In this document: one piece after another, positions 16,251 through 23,058 of the stretch
Numbering within the stretch: position 1 is the first letter of the stretch
How the letters are laid out: every line of letters starts with the position of its first letter
Assembly (NCBI GenBank): GCA_963579025.1
Contig: CAUZFZ010000107.1
Location: 1-37,933, forward strand
Source of the DNA: CAUZFZ01 sp963579025
Lineage (GTDB): Bacteria; Planctomycetota; Planctomycetia; Planctomycetales; Planctomycetaceae
Length of the DNA: 37,933 nucleotides
Direction of reading: 5' to 3'
Position numbers and translations under genes: made by a program
Notes under the pieces: generated by a model
What the model was told of the DNA's origin: nothing
What the model saw: the letters and a program-made list of their open reading frames with translations, nothing else
Databases searched by the model: none

Positions 16251-16760
16251 CGACATGGACTGGGCCGCTTTCGAGTGATCCAGAAAGCGAAGCTGGACGA
16301 TCCCTCGGACGTCTACCGCATCGAGCAGGCTTTGCCAGCCGACTGGATCATGCTGGGCAATCACGACACGCCACCCATCTGGCTGCTGGCACGCGAGTGG
16401 TGTAACGGCAATCGCGCACAGGAATGGGCCGAGTACCTGGCCGATCGCCTGTGGATTCCCGTCGGCGAGCGGTCGGAGTTTGTGAAGCAAACGTCTGCGA
16501 CTCCGAGGAACCTGGTCAACGCGATCTTCACCGCCATGCTGGCCAGCCAGGCCGGTCATGTGTCGGTCTTCTTCACGGACCTGCTGGGCATGAGCGAACT
16601 CTACAACCGGCCCGGGTACGTCGATGATTCCAACTGGTCGCTGCGCGTGCCGACAGACTTTGCGACGCAATATCAGGATCGCATCAGCAGCGGCGACGTG
16701 CTTGATGTGAAACGCTGCCTCGATCAGGCCATTCAGGCGCGCCAGCGCCGTGGTGTCTGA
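16222..16760 (+). pseudogene. malQ: C-terminal fragment of a GH77 4-alpha-glucanotransferase
   Basis: Reading one frame through the TAA at 16248-16250 gives LPYPLGRVM-stop-RHGLGRFRVIQ and then a stretch matching the amylomaltase C-terminus. The recognisable parts are MLGNHDTPPIW, AEYLADRLW, and FFTDLLGMSELYNRPG followed by NWSLRVP. These parallel the GTHDNDT motif and the ending DVLGL...NTPGT...NWTWRL of MalQ proteins. The N-terminal two thirds, including the catalytic residues, is missing, so no transferase activity is expected. A GTG at 16275 could open a 161-residue frame, but it has no convincing ribosome-binding site. The fragment is in frame with the surface-protein N-terminus upstream. 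Confidence 0.65.
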
Positions 16761-17071
16761 AGTACGAGTGGCCGCGGTCGACGGTCACGGGCGAGTTTCG
16801 CGTAGCGTACATTTTTAAGTTGCACACTTTTTTGCCCCCTCTCCCCCACGAATGCGGAGTACGTCGAATCTGCGTAGGATCGCTGTTTCTGCCGCATTCG
16901 CGGGGGAAAGGGGGCTAAATGTGTGCAAGTTCGCCGTGATTGAACGCGGGTGCCCGTACGTCGGGTGCGGGCGATCTGAACCTGGTTGAGGCGTCGCAAC
17001 AGAGATACAGTGTCTGGACAAACCGGCCCTGGTCAGGCCGGACTCAGACGGTCGCACCTCAGGAGCACCCC
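16761..17071. other. Leader region of the Roco gene
   Basis: A 311-base stretch without a gene. It contains the 113-bp inverted repeat at 16818-16930, then about 140 bases leading to the AGGAG at 17061-17065. The Roco reading frame is open back to a TTG at 16940, but this part is not expected to be translated. Confidence 0.5.
16818..16930. repeat. 113-bp imperfect inverted repeat (hairpin or MITE-like)
   Basis: The left arm 16818-16857 (AGTTGCACAC, T-tract, GCCCCCTCTCCCCCACGAATGCGG in sequence order) pairs with the right arm 16892-16930 around a 34-base centre. The inner 24 bases match at 22 positions and the outer 10 at 9, with a small unequal T-rich section between them. There is no coding capacity. 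It could be a MITE remnant, or a very stable RNA hairpin that ends upstream transcription. Its right end is 141 bases before the Roco start codon. Confidence 0.7.
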
Positions 17072-19927
17072 GTGGCAAATCTGCCGGCAGACGTCATTGG
17101 CCCTGTCTCACTCGACGAACTGGATGCGATCCTGATCCGCGCCCGTGAGGAGAAGTGGACAGAACTGGCAGTTATCCCCACGACCTTGTCCGATGTGTAC
17201 ATACAGGAGATTGTTGACGATTACTGGCCTCCTGCTCGCATCATCCGGCTGAGCGACCCCATCGGCGTCGAGGGCGCCCGCGCGCTCGCCACGCTCACAA
17301 ACCTCACTTCGCTCAATCTCAACAACAACAGCATCGGCGTCGAGGGCGCCCGCGCGCTCGCCACGCTCACAAACCTCACATCGCTCAATCTCAACAGCAA
17401 CAGCATCGGCGTCGAGGGCGCCCGCGCGCTCGCCACGCTCACAAACCTCACATCGCTCGATCTCTACAGAAACAGCATCGGCGACGAGGGCGCCCGCGCG
17501 CTCGCCACGCTCACAAACCTCACATCGCTCGATCTCTACAACAACAGCATCGGAGACGAGGGCGCCCGCGCGCTCGCCACGCTCACAAACCTCACATCGC
17601 TCAATCTCAACAACAACAGCATCGGAGACGAGGGCGCCCGCGCGCTCGCCACGCTCACAAACCTCACATCGCTCGATCTCTACAACAACAGCATCGGAGA
17701 CGAGGGCGCCCGCGCGCTCGCCACGCTCACAAACCTCACATCGCTCAATCTCAACAACAACAGCATCGGCGTCGAGGGCGCCCGCGCGCTCGCCACGCTC
17801 ACAAACCTCACATCGCTCGATCTCTACAACAACAGCATCGGCGTCGAGGGCGCCCGCGCCGTACTGGATTGCTGGGTGGCGAGATCGGACACGGCGCGAC
17901 TGCACTTTCTTGATCTCCGAGCGAATGGCGACATTGAGTGTCTGCCTCCTGAGACGCTGCAGACGACCGATGCCGCGGCGATTCTGGCGGCGTATCGGCG
18001 GTTCCAGTCCGCCGCGGCTGCCGACACGCTGCAGCCATTTAACGAGGCCAAGCTGCTGGTCGTGGGGAACGAGGCCGTCGGGAAGACGTCGCTGATTCGC
18101 TACCTGATCAGGAACGAGCCGCGGAACCCGAGTGAGAAGAAGACGCCCGGGGCGGCGATTCATGAAAAGATTGAAACACAGCACTGGCCGCTGGAAGACA
18201 AGGACCTGACGCTGAACGTGTGGGACTTCGGCGGGCAGGAGATCATGCATGGTACGCATACCTTCTTCCTGACCGAACGCAGCCTGTATCTGCTGGTGCT
18301 GGAAGCCCGGCGGGAAGACGACCGCTCGATCCACGACTGGCTGCGGACCATCCGCAACCGCGGCGGAGATTCGCCCGTCATCGTGGTGATCAACAAATGC
18401 GACAACGGCAGCGACAACCTGGGCCTCGACGAAAAGCGTCTGCGGGAGGACGACCCGGGCATCGTGGCCTTTGTGCGAACCTCGTGTGATGCCGGCGCGT
18501 CGGCCGCACAGAGCATCGCCGCCCTGCGGCAGGTCATTGCCGACACTCTGACCGGCCACGACCTGCTGGAAGACATCCGACGTCCCTTTCCCGCCCCGTA
18601 CCTGCGCATCCGGAATGCTGTCGGCGAGCGGGCACGCAACAACCGGCTGCTGCTGCAGCAGGACTTCGTGCGGCTGTGCGAGGAAACGGATGGAGATCCA
18701 GACAACCCGGCGTCGGAACCCATCACCGCTCCGGAAGAACAGCGTCTGCTGTTGCGCCTGCTGCACGATCTGGGCGTCGTCGTGGCGCACGGCCTGATCC
18801 GTGACGCCACGGCCGCGGAACGCGAGATCACCCTGCTCGATCCCAACTGGCTGACGACCGCCATCTACTCGATCCTCAATAGCCCCACGGTGGCCGATCA
18901 AAGCGGAGAGTTCTCCCGCAGCCAACTGGATGAACTGCTCGACCCCAGCGAGTACCCGCACGCACGGCACGAGTTCATCATCGACATGATGGAGCACGCG
19001 GAGGTCGGCCTGTGCTTCGAACTGCCCGGCACTGACCACCAGCGGTATCTGATTCCGGCCGCCCTGCGGAAGAACGAGCCCGAGTACGCGGACATCTGGC
19101 CGGAACAGGACTCACTGCACTTCCGTTTCGAATACGAATTCCTGCCGCCGACCATGCTGGCCCGATTCATCGTCGAATCACATCGGCACATGACGTCCCA
19201 TGCCACGCGCTGGCGGACCGGCGTCGTGCTGAGCATTCAGGATTGCCCCGTCCTTGTCCGGGCCGACCGGGAAAACAAACGCATCGACATACTGGTCACC
19301 GGACGGCCCGACCGCCGCGATTACCGGGGCCACGCTCTGAGCATCGTCCGCGGGCACTTCCATGCCGTCCACAAACTGAACCCGGAGTGCGGAGCCCTGG
19401 CCGTCGTCCCGCTGCCTGATCAGCCGGACGTCGCCGTCAGCGTCGACCACCTGCTGGGACTGCGGAAGAAAGCCGGACCGGACTACGAGTACTTCCCCGA
19501 CGGAGCGGATCGAGGCTACACGGTGCGTGAGCTGCTCCAGCCCGTCCACCCGGGCGGAGACTACTCACCCCGCAAAACGGCCGAACCACAGCCGGTGGCA
19601 GCAATTGCCCCCGCGGCTGCAACGATCCCGGCCGAGCCGTCACCGTCCTCGACGGCGATCCGCGACATCGCCCTGCTGCTGCTGGCGACGACCGCCTCGA
19701 TCGCGATCCTCCTTGTTGTTGTCGATCAAACGGATGTGTCCGGCTGGGTCATCGGCTCGATCGGCATCATCGTGACGCTGTTGTTTCTACTGATCCTCGC
19801 GTTCGTGGCCGTCCGCTCGGGACTACTGCCGAAGACCCAGTTCGCAAAGTTGCTCGAAGCAACCTTGAAGAAGATTCCGGTGCTGTCCGCTCTTTTGCCG
19901 GGCTCGAAGAAGAACGATCCAGACTGA
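17072..19927 (+). CDS. Membrane-anchored LRR-Roc-COR (Roco) GTPase
   Basis: The product is 951 residues from a GTG at 17072, chosen because AGGAG (17061-17065) lies 6 bases upstream. Order: a short N-terminal domain (1-60), eight nearly identical 24-residue ribonuclease-inhibitor-type LRRs (64-255) plus a ninth partial repeat, a Roc GTPase and COR (about 500-800), then two transmembrane helices near the C-terminus (866-885 and 893-914). GTPase motifs are the P-loop GNEAVGKTS (332-340), DFGGQE (385-390) and NKCD (441-444). Bacterial Roco proteins dimerise through COR and cycle with nucleotide. LRRs usually bind a protein partner. The C-terminal membrane hairpin would keep the GTPase cytoplasmic. 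Cellular role unknown. Two small exported peptide genes follow on the same strand. Confidence 0.92.
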   Translation: MANLPADVIGPVSLDELDAILIRAREEKWTELAVIPTTLSDVYIQEIVDDYWPPARIIRLSDPIGVEGARALATLTNLTSLNLNNNSIGVEGARALATLTNLTSLNLNSNSIGVEGARALATLTNLTSLDLYRNSIGDEGARALATLTNLTSLDLYNNSIGDEGARALATLTNLTSLNLNNNSIGDEGARALATLTNLTSLDLYNNSIGDEGARALATLTNLTSLNLNNNSIGVEGARALATLTNLTSLDLYNNSIGVEGARAVLDCWVARSDTARLHFLDLRANGDIECLPPETLQTTDAAAILAAYRRFQSAAAADTLQPFNEAKLLVVGNEAVGKTSLIRYLIRNEPRNPSEKKTPGAAIHEKIETQHWPLEDKDLTLNVWDFGGQEIMHGTHTFFLTERSLYLLVLEARREDDRSIHDWLRTIRNRGGDSPVIVVINKCDNGSDNLGLDEKRLREDDPGIVAFVRTSCDAGASAAQSIAALRQVIADTLTGHDLLEDIRRPFPAPYLRIRNAVGERARNNRLLLQQDFVRLCEETDGDPDNPASEPITAPEEQRLLLRLLHDLGVVVAHGLIRDATAAEREITLLDPNWLTTAIYSILNSPTVADQSGEFSRSQLDELLDPSEYPHARHEFIIDMMEHAEVGLCFELPGTDHQRYLIPAALRKNEPEYADIWPEQDSLHFRFEYEFLPPTMLARFIVESHRHMTSHATRWRTGVVLSIQDCPVLVRADRENKRIDILVTGRPDRRDYRGHALSIVRGHFHAVHKLNPECGALAVVPLPDQPDVAVSVDHLLGLRKKAGPDYEYFPDGADRGYTVRELLQPVHPGGDYSPRKTAEPQPVAAIAPAAATIPAEPSPSSTAIRDIALLLLATTASIAILLVVVDQTDVSGWVIGSIGIIVTLLFLLILAFVAVRSGLLPKTQFAKLLEATLKKIPVLSALLPGSKKNDPD
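17261..17836 (+). repeat. Eight tandem 72-bp repeats encoding the LRR array
   Basis: Units begin at 17261 and every 72 bases to 17765, each encoding one LRR (IGxEGARALATLTNLTSL). Copies are nearly identical at the DNA level. Variation is confined to the GTC/GAC codon after IG and the final six codons (NLNNNS, NLNSNS, DLYRNS or DLYNNS). Units 5 and 7 are identical and units 4 and 6 differ by one base, which indicates a 144-bp duplication on top of the 72-bp period. A partial ninth unit starts at 17837. This marks recent expansion by slippage or unequal crossing over. Confidence 0.95.
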
Positions 19928-19952
19928 CGAAAACGCGGGCGTGTGCCTGCCT

Positions 19953-19989
19953 CGCCGGGACCGAGTCGGCCCAAAAGGCGTCCCGGGCG
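19953..19989 (+). terminator. Strong hairpin after the Roco gene, no T-tract
   Basis: CGCCGGGAC (19953-19961) pairs with GTCCCGGGCG (19980-19989) with one bulged base and an 18-base loop, 25 bases after the Roco stop codon. No run of T follows, so it may be a weak terminator or an RNA-stability element between the Roco gene and the peptide genes. Confidence 0.35.
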
Positions 19990-20066
19990 AAATATCCACC
20001 AGCGATTTCCGGATCCCGTCGTACTGCAGCTCACGATCGTATTTCTGGCACAGACCGGAGTGAGGC

Positions 20067-20291
20067 ATGAACAAGAGAAAACTGTTGCTGGCCGGAACCG
20101 GGCTGGCGCTGCTGCTGATCGTGGGCGGCGCGATGAGCATGGCCGGATCCGTGGGAGATGGCCAGAATGTCAGTGCGGTCATCCAACCGGTGATGCGGTA
20201 CGGCGGGCCGCTCGAAAAGACGCTGCGAATCGTGCCACCGTTGCACAGGAAACTCTGGCCGGTGGCCGCATTCATCCGCTTATCCGGCTGA
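20067..20291 (+). CDS. Small exported peptide, copy A (unknown family)
   Basis: A 74-residue product with a typical export leader: basic N-terminus (MNKRK), a hydrophobic core (LLLAGTGLALLLIVGG) and a possible signal peptidase I site near AMSMA. The mature part of about 45 residues contains VMRYGGPLEKTLRIVP and LHRKLWPVAAFI, which are shared with the downstream paralogue. It has no cysteine and is positively charged. The start is supported by GGAG about 6 bases upstream. It lies 139 bases after the Roco gene on the same strand. I do not recognise the family. Retention of the same blocks in two diverged copies argues that the frame is translated. Confidence 0.7.
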   Translation: MNKRKLLLAGTGLALLLIVGGAMSMAGSVGDGQNVSAVIQPVMRYGGPLEKTLRIVPPLHRKLWPVAAFIRLSG

Positions 20292-20303
20292 CGATCGAAG
20301 TGA

Positions 20304-20320
20304 CGATCCAGTCTGGATCG
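20304..20320. repeat. Short perfect hairpin CGATCCA-GTC-TGGATCG
   Basis: A 7-bp stem with a 3-base loop directly after the first peptide gene. The second copy at 20634-20650 keeps CCAGTCTGG with a mismatch at the outer stem. It may be a duplicated RNA processing or termination signal, but no T-tract follows. Confidence 0.4.
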
Positions 20321-20400
20321 ACGGCCGGTCAGTGAGGGCAGCGGGAATCGATTGTGCTGCAGCTCAACAGGTGATTCCTGTTGAAGACATGAGGTGTGAG

Positions 20401-20619
20401 ATGAGCAAGCGACGACTGCTGCTGGCCGGAGCCACGCTGGCGCTCCTGCTGTGCGTCGGCAGTGCACTGAGCATGGCCCGATCTGCGGACGACAGCCAGG
20501 GCCAGAACTTCAATGCCCGTAACCTCCCGATGATGCGGTACGGCGGGCCGATCGAGAAGACGCTGCGTATCGTGCCGTCGTTGCACAGGAGATTCTGGCC
20601 GATGGCCGTCTTTATCTGA
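20401..20619 (+). CDS. Small exported peptide, copy B (unknown family)
   Basis: A 72-residue paralogue of the peptide at 20067. The leader MSKRRLLLAGATLALLL is followed by CVGSALSMARS and a mature region with MMRYGGPIEKTLRIVP, LHRRFWPMAVFI and a more acidic linker (ADDSQGQNF). The ATG has GAGGTG about 4 bases upstream. An earlier in-frame ATG at 20332 would add residues in front of the leader that copy A lacks, so it is rejected. The Cys at residue 18 sits inside the hydrophobic core and does not form a lipobox. The export leader and the conserved basic-aromatic tail suggest a small periplasmic or membrane-interacting peptide. Function unknown. Confidence 0.7.
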   Translation: MSKRRLLLAGATLALLLCVGSALSMARSADDSQGQNFNARNLPMMRYGGPIEKTLRIVPSLHRRFWPMAVFI

Positions 20620-21026
20620 CCATCGTAATGCGACGGTCCAGTCTGGATCGAATGGCCCACCTGGCAGCCCGTTGAAAAACCTGTTCACGGGCGGAACAGG
20701 CGAAGCACAATTCCGGCGATGCCGAATTCTCTGTGAAACCTGCTGCCGGAACTGCGTCGCTATTGCTCCTTGTTGCCGGCCTACCCAACAGGCTGCTTAC
20801 CTAAGCCGTAGCCCGATTTCTCCGAAATCGGAACCAGACGACATCGCAACCTGTCGGCACATCGACCGCCGCTCAGTCTTGCCTGGTCCAGGGCAGCGGA
20901 TTTCGGAGAAATCCGCCTACGGCTCAGCTCCGGACCAGTGCACAGCCTCGGCAGGCGCTAGCGCCTACGGCTCACAATTCCGGAAGTTATTTCGGGACAA
21001 TTCCTTAATGATCAAACGATCCTTAT
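20620..21026. other. Convergent intergenic region carrying repeat element copy 2
   Basis: No gene is visible in 407 bases between the second peptide gene and the end of scpB. It holds the 121-bp element (20804-20924) and its conserved 50-bp flank. Like copy 1, it sits between two convergent genes, a usual location for BIME-type repeats. Confidence 0.6.
20804..20924 (-). repeat. BIME/MITE-like element, copy 2 (121 bp)
   Basis: This is the reverse-complement copy of 9944-10064 with the same length and the same 28-bp inverted ends (20804-20831 and 20897-20924). Similarity continues past the right end to about 20974 and includes the perfect 14-bp palindrome AGGCGCTAGCGCCT (20953-20966) followed by another CTACGGCT. 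That outer block looks like a third degenerate hairpin of the same family, so the true unit may be about 165-170 bp with three hairpins. Confidence 0.8.
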
Positions 21027-21833
21027 CTACTTGAACGCCAGTTCGTCGGCCTGGGGCAATTCTTCGATGCTGCCGATTCCGAAGACGGACAGGAACCGCT
21101 TTGTCGTCGCGTAGGTCACCCGCTTGCGGTCTTCCGCGTCACGTTCCAGTGAGATCAGTTCGCGGCGGAGCAGTTGCCGCAGCATTGGGCCGGAGTTCGA
21201 CTTGCCCAGCTCCTCGATTTCCTCGGGCGTGATCGGCTGGCGATAGGCGACCAGTGCCAGGACCTCCAGCACGTCCTGCGATAGCTTCACCTCACGCGGT
21301 CCGACGCCATACACACGGTTGCGAATGGGCTCAAAATCGTGTCGCAATACCAGTCGATAGCCGCCCTCGCCGAGTCGGATTCCATAGGGCCGGCCTTCGT
21401 CGAGGTACAGATGATTCAGTTCGTCGATCGCATCATCGATGGCGTCCAGGTCGTAATCACCGTGCAGCATGTAGCACAGTTTCTTTGAAGTCAGCGGGTC
21501 GCCGCCAACAAACAACGCTGCCTCGATGACCTGTCTGATTGTGATGCGTGACGGTTTCTCATCCGGCTCGGCGGGCTCCTCGGTTGACGCATCGGAAGTC
21601 GCGTCCACTGGTTCGTCGACAGCAGCAGCCAGCTCGGTATCGGGAGCCTGTTCTTCTTCAGATTCGGGGAGGTGCGCAATCTCCCACTCGGCCACCTCGT
21701 TCGCTTCGAGTGCTCGAAGATACGCCGCCTCCAGGTCATCACCCGGCCAGGCTTCCGGTTCTGGCTCATCTTCAGAAATTGGCTCGACGTCTGACACGCC
21801 TGATTCCTTGCTGGGCGAGGACTTCTGAATCAC
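21027..21833 (-). CDS. scpB: SMC-Scp complex subunit ScpB
   Basis: A 268-residue ScpB, the kleisin-interacting winged-helix subunit of the bacterial condensin that organises and segregates chromosomes. Residues 1-95 are a very acidic, low-complexity extension (EPISEDEPEPEAWPGDDLE), longer than in typical ScpB. The tandem winged-helix part starts at about residue 96 (ITIRQVIEAALFVGGDPLTSK) and includes EVLALVAYRQPITPEEIEEL and the ending RFLSVFGIGSIEELP. The frame starts at GTG 21833. A second GTG at 21797 has AAGGA 7 bases upstream and may be the real start, shortening the acidic tail by 12 residues. It follows mlaD by 28 bases, so it probably lies at the end of the mla operon. scpA is not in the window. 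Confidence 0.94.
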   Translation of the reverse strand: MIQKSSPSKESGVSDVEPISEDEPEPEAWPGDDLEAAYLRALEANEVAEWEIAHLPESEEEQAPDTELAAAVDEPVDATSDASTEEPAEPDEKPSRITIRQVIEAALFVGGDPLTSKKLCYMLHGDYDLDAIDDAIDELNHLYLDEGRPYGIRLGEGGYRLVLRHDFEPIRNRVYGVGPREVKLSQDVLEVLALVAYRQPITPEEIEELGKSNSGPMLRQLLRRELISLERDAEDRKRVTYATTKRFLSVFGIGSIEELPQADELAFK

Positions 21834-21861
21834 GCAGGACGCAGGAGCCGTTCATTCGGAG

Positions 21862-22977
21862 TCACTCGCGAAATCCCGTCTGCCGAATCTCTTCATCTTT
21901 CAGACCGGAACTCGGACGCAGGGCACCGCCGACTCCGAGGACCTCCGGGTGACGCGCCACCTTGTCCGTGAAAATATGCAGATTGCGGATGACCGGTTCC
22001 AGGTTGCGCATCATCACGGACATCGATAACGCCGATCGTTCCAGGTTGTCGTAAAGCTGCGGGTCGGACAGGAGTCGTTTGAATGAGCCGTCATCCTTTC
22101 CGGCCAGTTCGGCGATCTCTCGGAGTTCACCCGTCATCGATTCGAGGTTCGCCAGACTCTGGTCGAGTCGCACAACGATCGAAGTCGTGTGCTTCGCGAG
22201 CGGTTCCGTAACCGATTCGATGTTCTCGAGATTGCCGTTGATGGTGCTAACCGTTTGCCTCATGGCCGCAATCGTCTGCTGTGTCTCGATGACAATCTGC
22301 GGAAGTCCATTCAGAGCCTTCTGCATGTTGGCGATCGTTTGCGGGTCGCCAATGACTCGGTTTGTATTCTCAAAGGCCTTACCCGCGGACTGCATGGTTC
22401 GCGTGAATTCGTCGAGAGTGACGGCCGTGCGTTCGACCACAGCTCGCAGGTTGCCCTGATTCGTGTCGACCAGGCTGTTGACATTACTCGCGAGTTTCTG
22501 CCATTCCCGGCTGGTGGCTTCGAACGAGGACATCGTCACGGTGATCTGCTGATCCATGCGGCGAACGATCGCCATCATGTCGAACGGAGGCTGGCCCTCC
22601 ATGACTGTGTTGCGATCGAATTCACTAGGGCTCGAGCCAGGGCTGAATTCGATCGTCGCGTCGCCGAGCAGTGACTGCTGCAGCGTGGGAGTGGAATCGC
22701 TACGGAGACGAAAACGATCTTCAACGCTCAGCGTCAGCAGGATGCCACCTCGCTCGGCATCCAGTTGGATGTCTTTGACCGAGCCAATCGAAAGGCCGTT
22801 CAGCCGAACGGGCGCTCCTGGAAGAATCCCGGGAGCGGATTCGAAATGGACCAGTACGTCGTAGCGCTCTTCCAGCAGCGATCGGAATTTTCCGAACTGG
22901 AAGATGAGTGTGCTGGCGACAGAAACTGCCACCAGGGCAAACAGGCCAACGCGGAATTGAAGCTGCTGCTCGGTCAT
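21862..22977 (-). CDS. mlaD: MCE-domain lipid-binding protein (MlaD-like)
   Basis: A 371-residue inner-membrane-anchored MCE protein, the substrate-binding component of MlaFEDB-type phospholipid transporters. A single transmembrane helix lies at residues about 9-27, followed by the MCE domain (about 36-115) with GAPVRLNGLSIGSVKDIQL and LLGDATIEFSPG. The remaining 250 residues are long helices with heptad-like runs (for example ETQQTIAAMRQTVSTINGNL), as in the extended MCE proteins that form periplasmic needles or tunnels. E. coli MlaD is about 183 residues, so this belongs to the longer class. The start ATG has AAGGA upstream. It follows mlaF and precedes scpB, all on the minus strand. Confidence 0.93.
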   Translation of the reverse strand: MTEQQLQFRVGLFALVAVSVASTLIFQFGKFRSLLEERYDVLVHFESAPGILPGAPVRLNGLSIGSVKDIQLDAERGGILLTLSVEDRFRLRSDSTPTLQQSLLGDATIEFSPGSSPSEFDRNTVMEGQPPFDMMAIVRRMDQQITVTMSSFEATSREWQKLASNVNSLVDTNQGNLRAVVERTAVTLDEFTRTMQSAGKAFENTNRVIGDPQTIANMQKALNGLPQIVIETQQTIAAMRQTVSTINGNLENIESVTEPLAKHTTSIVVRLDQSLANLESMTGELREIAELAGKDDGSFKRLLSDPQLYDNLERSALSMSVMMRNLEPVIRNLHIFTDKVARHPEVLGVGGALRPSSGLKDEEIRQTGFRE

Positions 22978-23002
22978 GGCTTCCTTGCCTTTTGTTGGCG
23001 GA

Positions 23003-23058
23003 GGGCTGAGAGCTGAGAGCTGGTGTCGTTCGTGCCCTCCGCTCTAAGCTCTCAGCCC
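23003..23058. repeat. Inverted repeat at the 3' end of mlaF
   Basis: GGGCTGAGAGCTGAGAGC (23003-23020) pairs with GCTCTAAGCTCTCAGCCC (23041-23058) at 17 of 18 positions around a 20-base loop. The left arm also contains the direct repeat GAGAGCT. The right arm reaches the mlaF stop codon. It could terminate or attenuate transcription between mlaF and mlaD, but no T-tract is seen. Confidence 0.6.

Larger units (their letters stand above)
20021..20650 (+). repeat. Tandem duplication of a ~333-bp unit carrying a small-peptide gene
   Basis: GTACTGCAGCTCA at 20021 recurs as GTGCTGCAGCTCA at 20354, the two start codons are 334 bases apart, and the shared tail TCCAGTCTGGATCG ends at 20320 and again at 20650. 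Each unit therefore contains a leader, a peptide gene and a downstream hairpin. The copies have diverged, but the encoded peptides remain clearly similar, so this is an older duplication than the LRR repeats next door. Confidence 0.8.

Noticed and set aside
17261..17836. 72-bp tandem repeats as a non-coding minisatellite
   Set aside because: The period is a multiple of three, every unit encodes a canonical LRR, and the frame continues into the GTPase domain.
17108..19039. A 643-codon open frame on the minus strand opposite the Roco gene
   Set aside because: It is antisense to a clearly conserved LRR-Roc-COR protein, and its repeats are the mirror of the LRR units. High GC and biased codon use keep the opposite frame open.
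20672..21034. A 120-codon plus-strand frame after the second peptide gene
   Set aside because: It mostly translates the 121-bp repeat element and runs into the scpB end. There is no ribosome-binding site.
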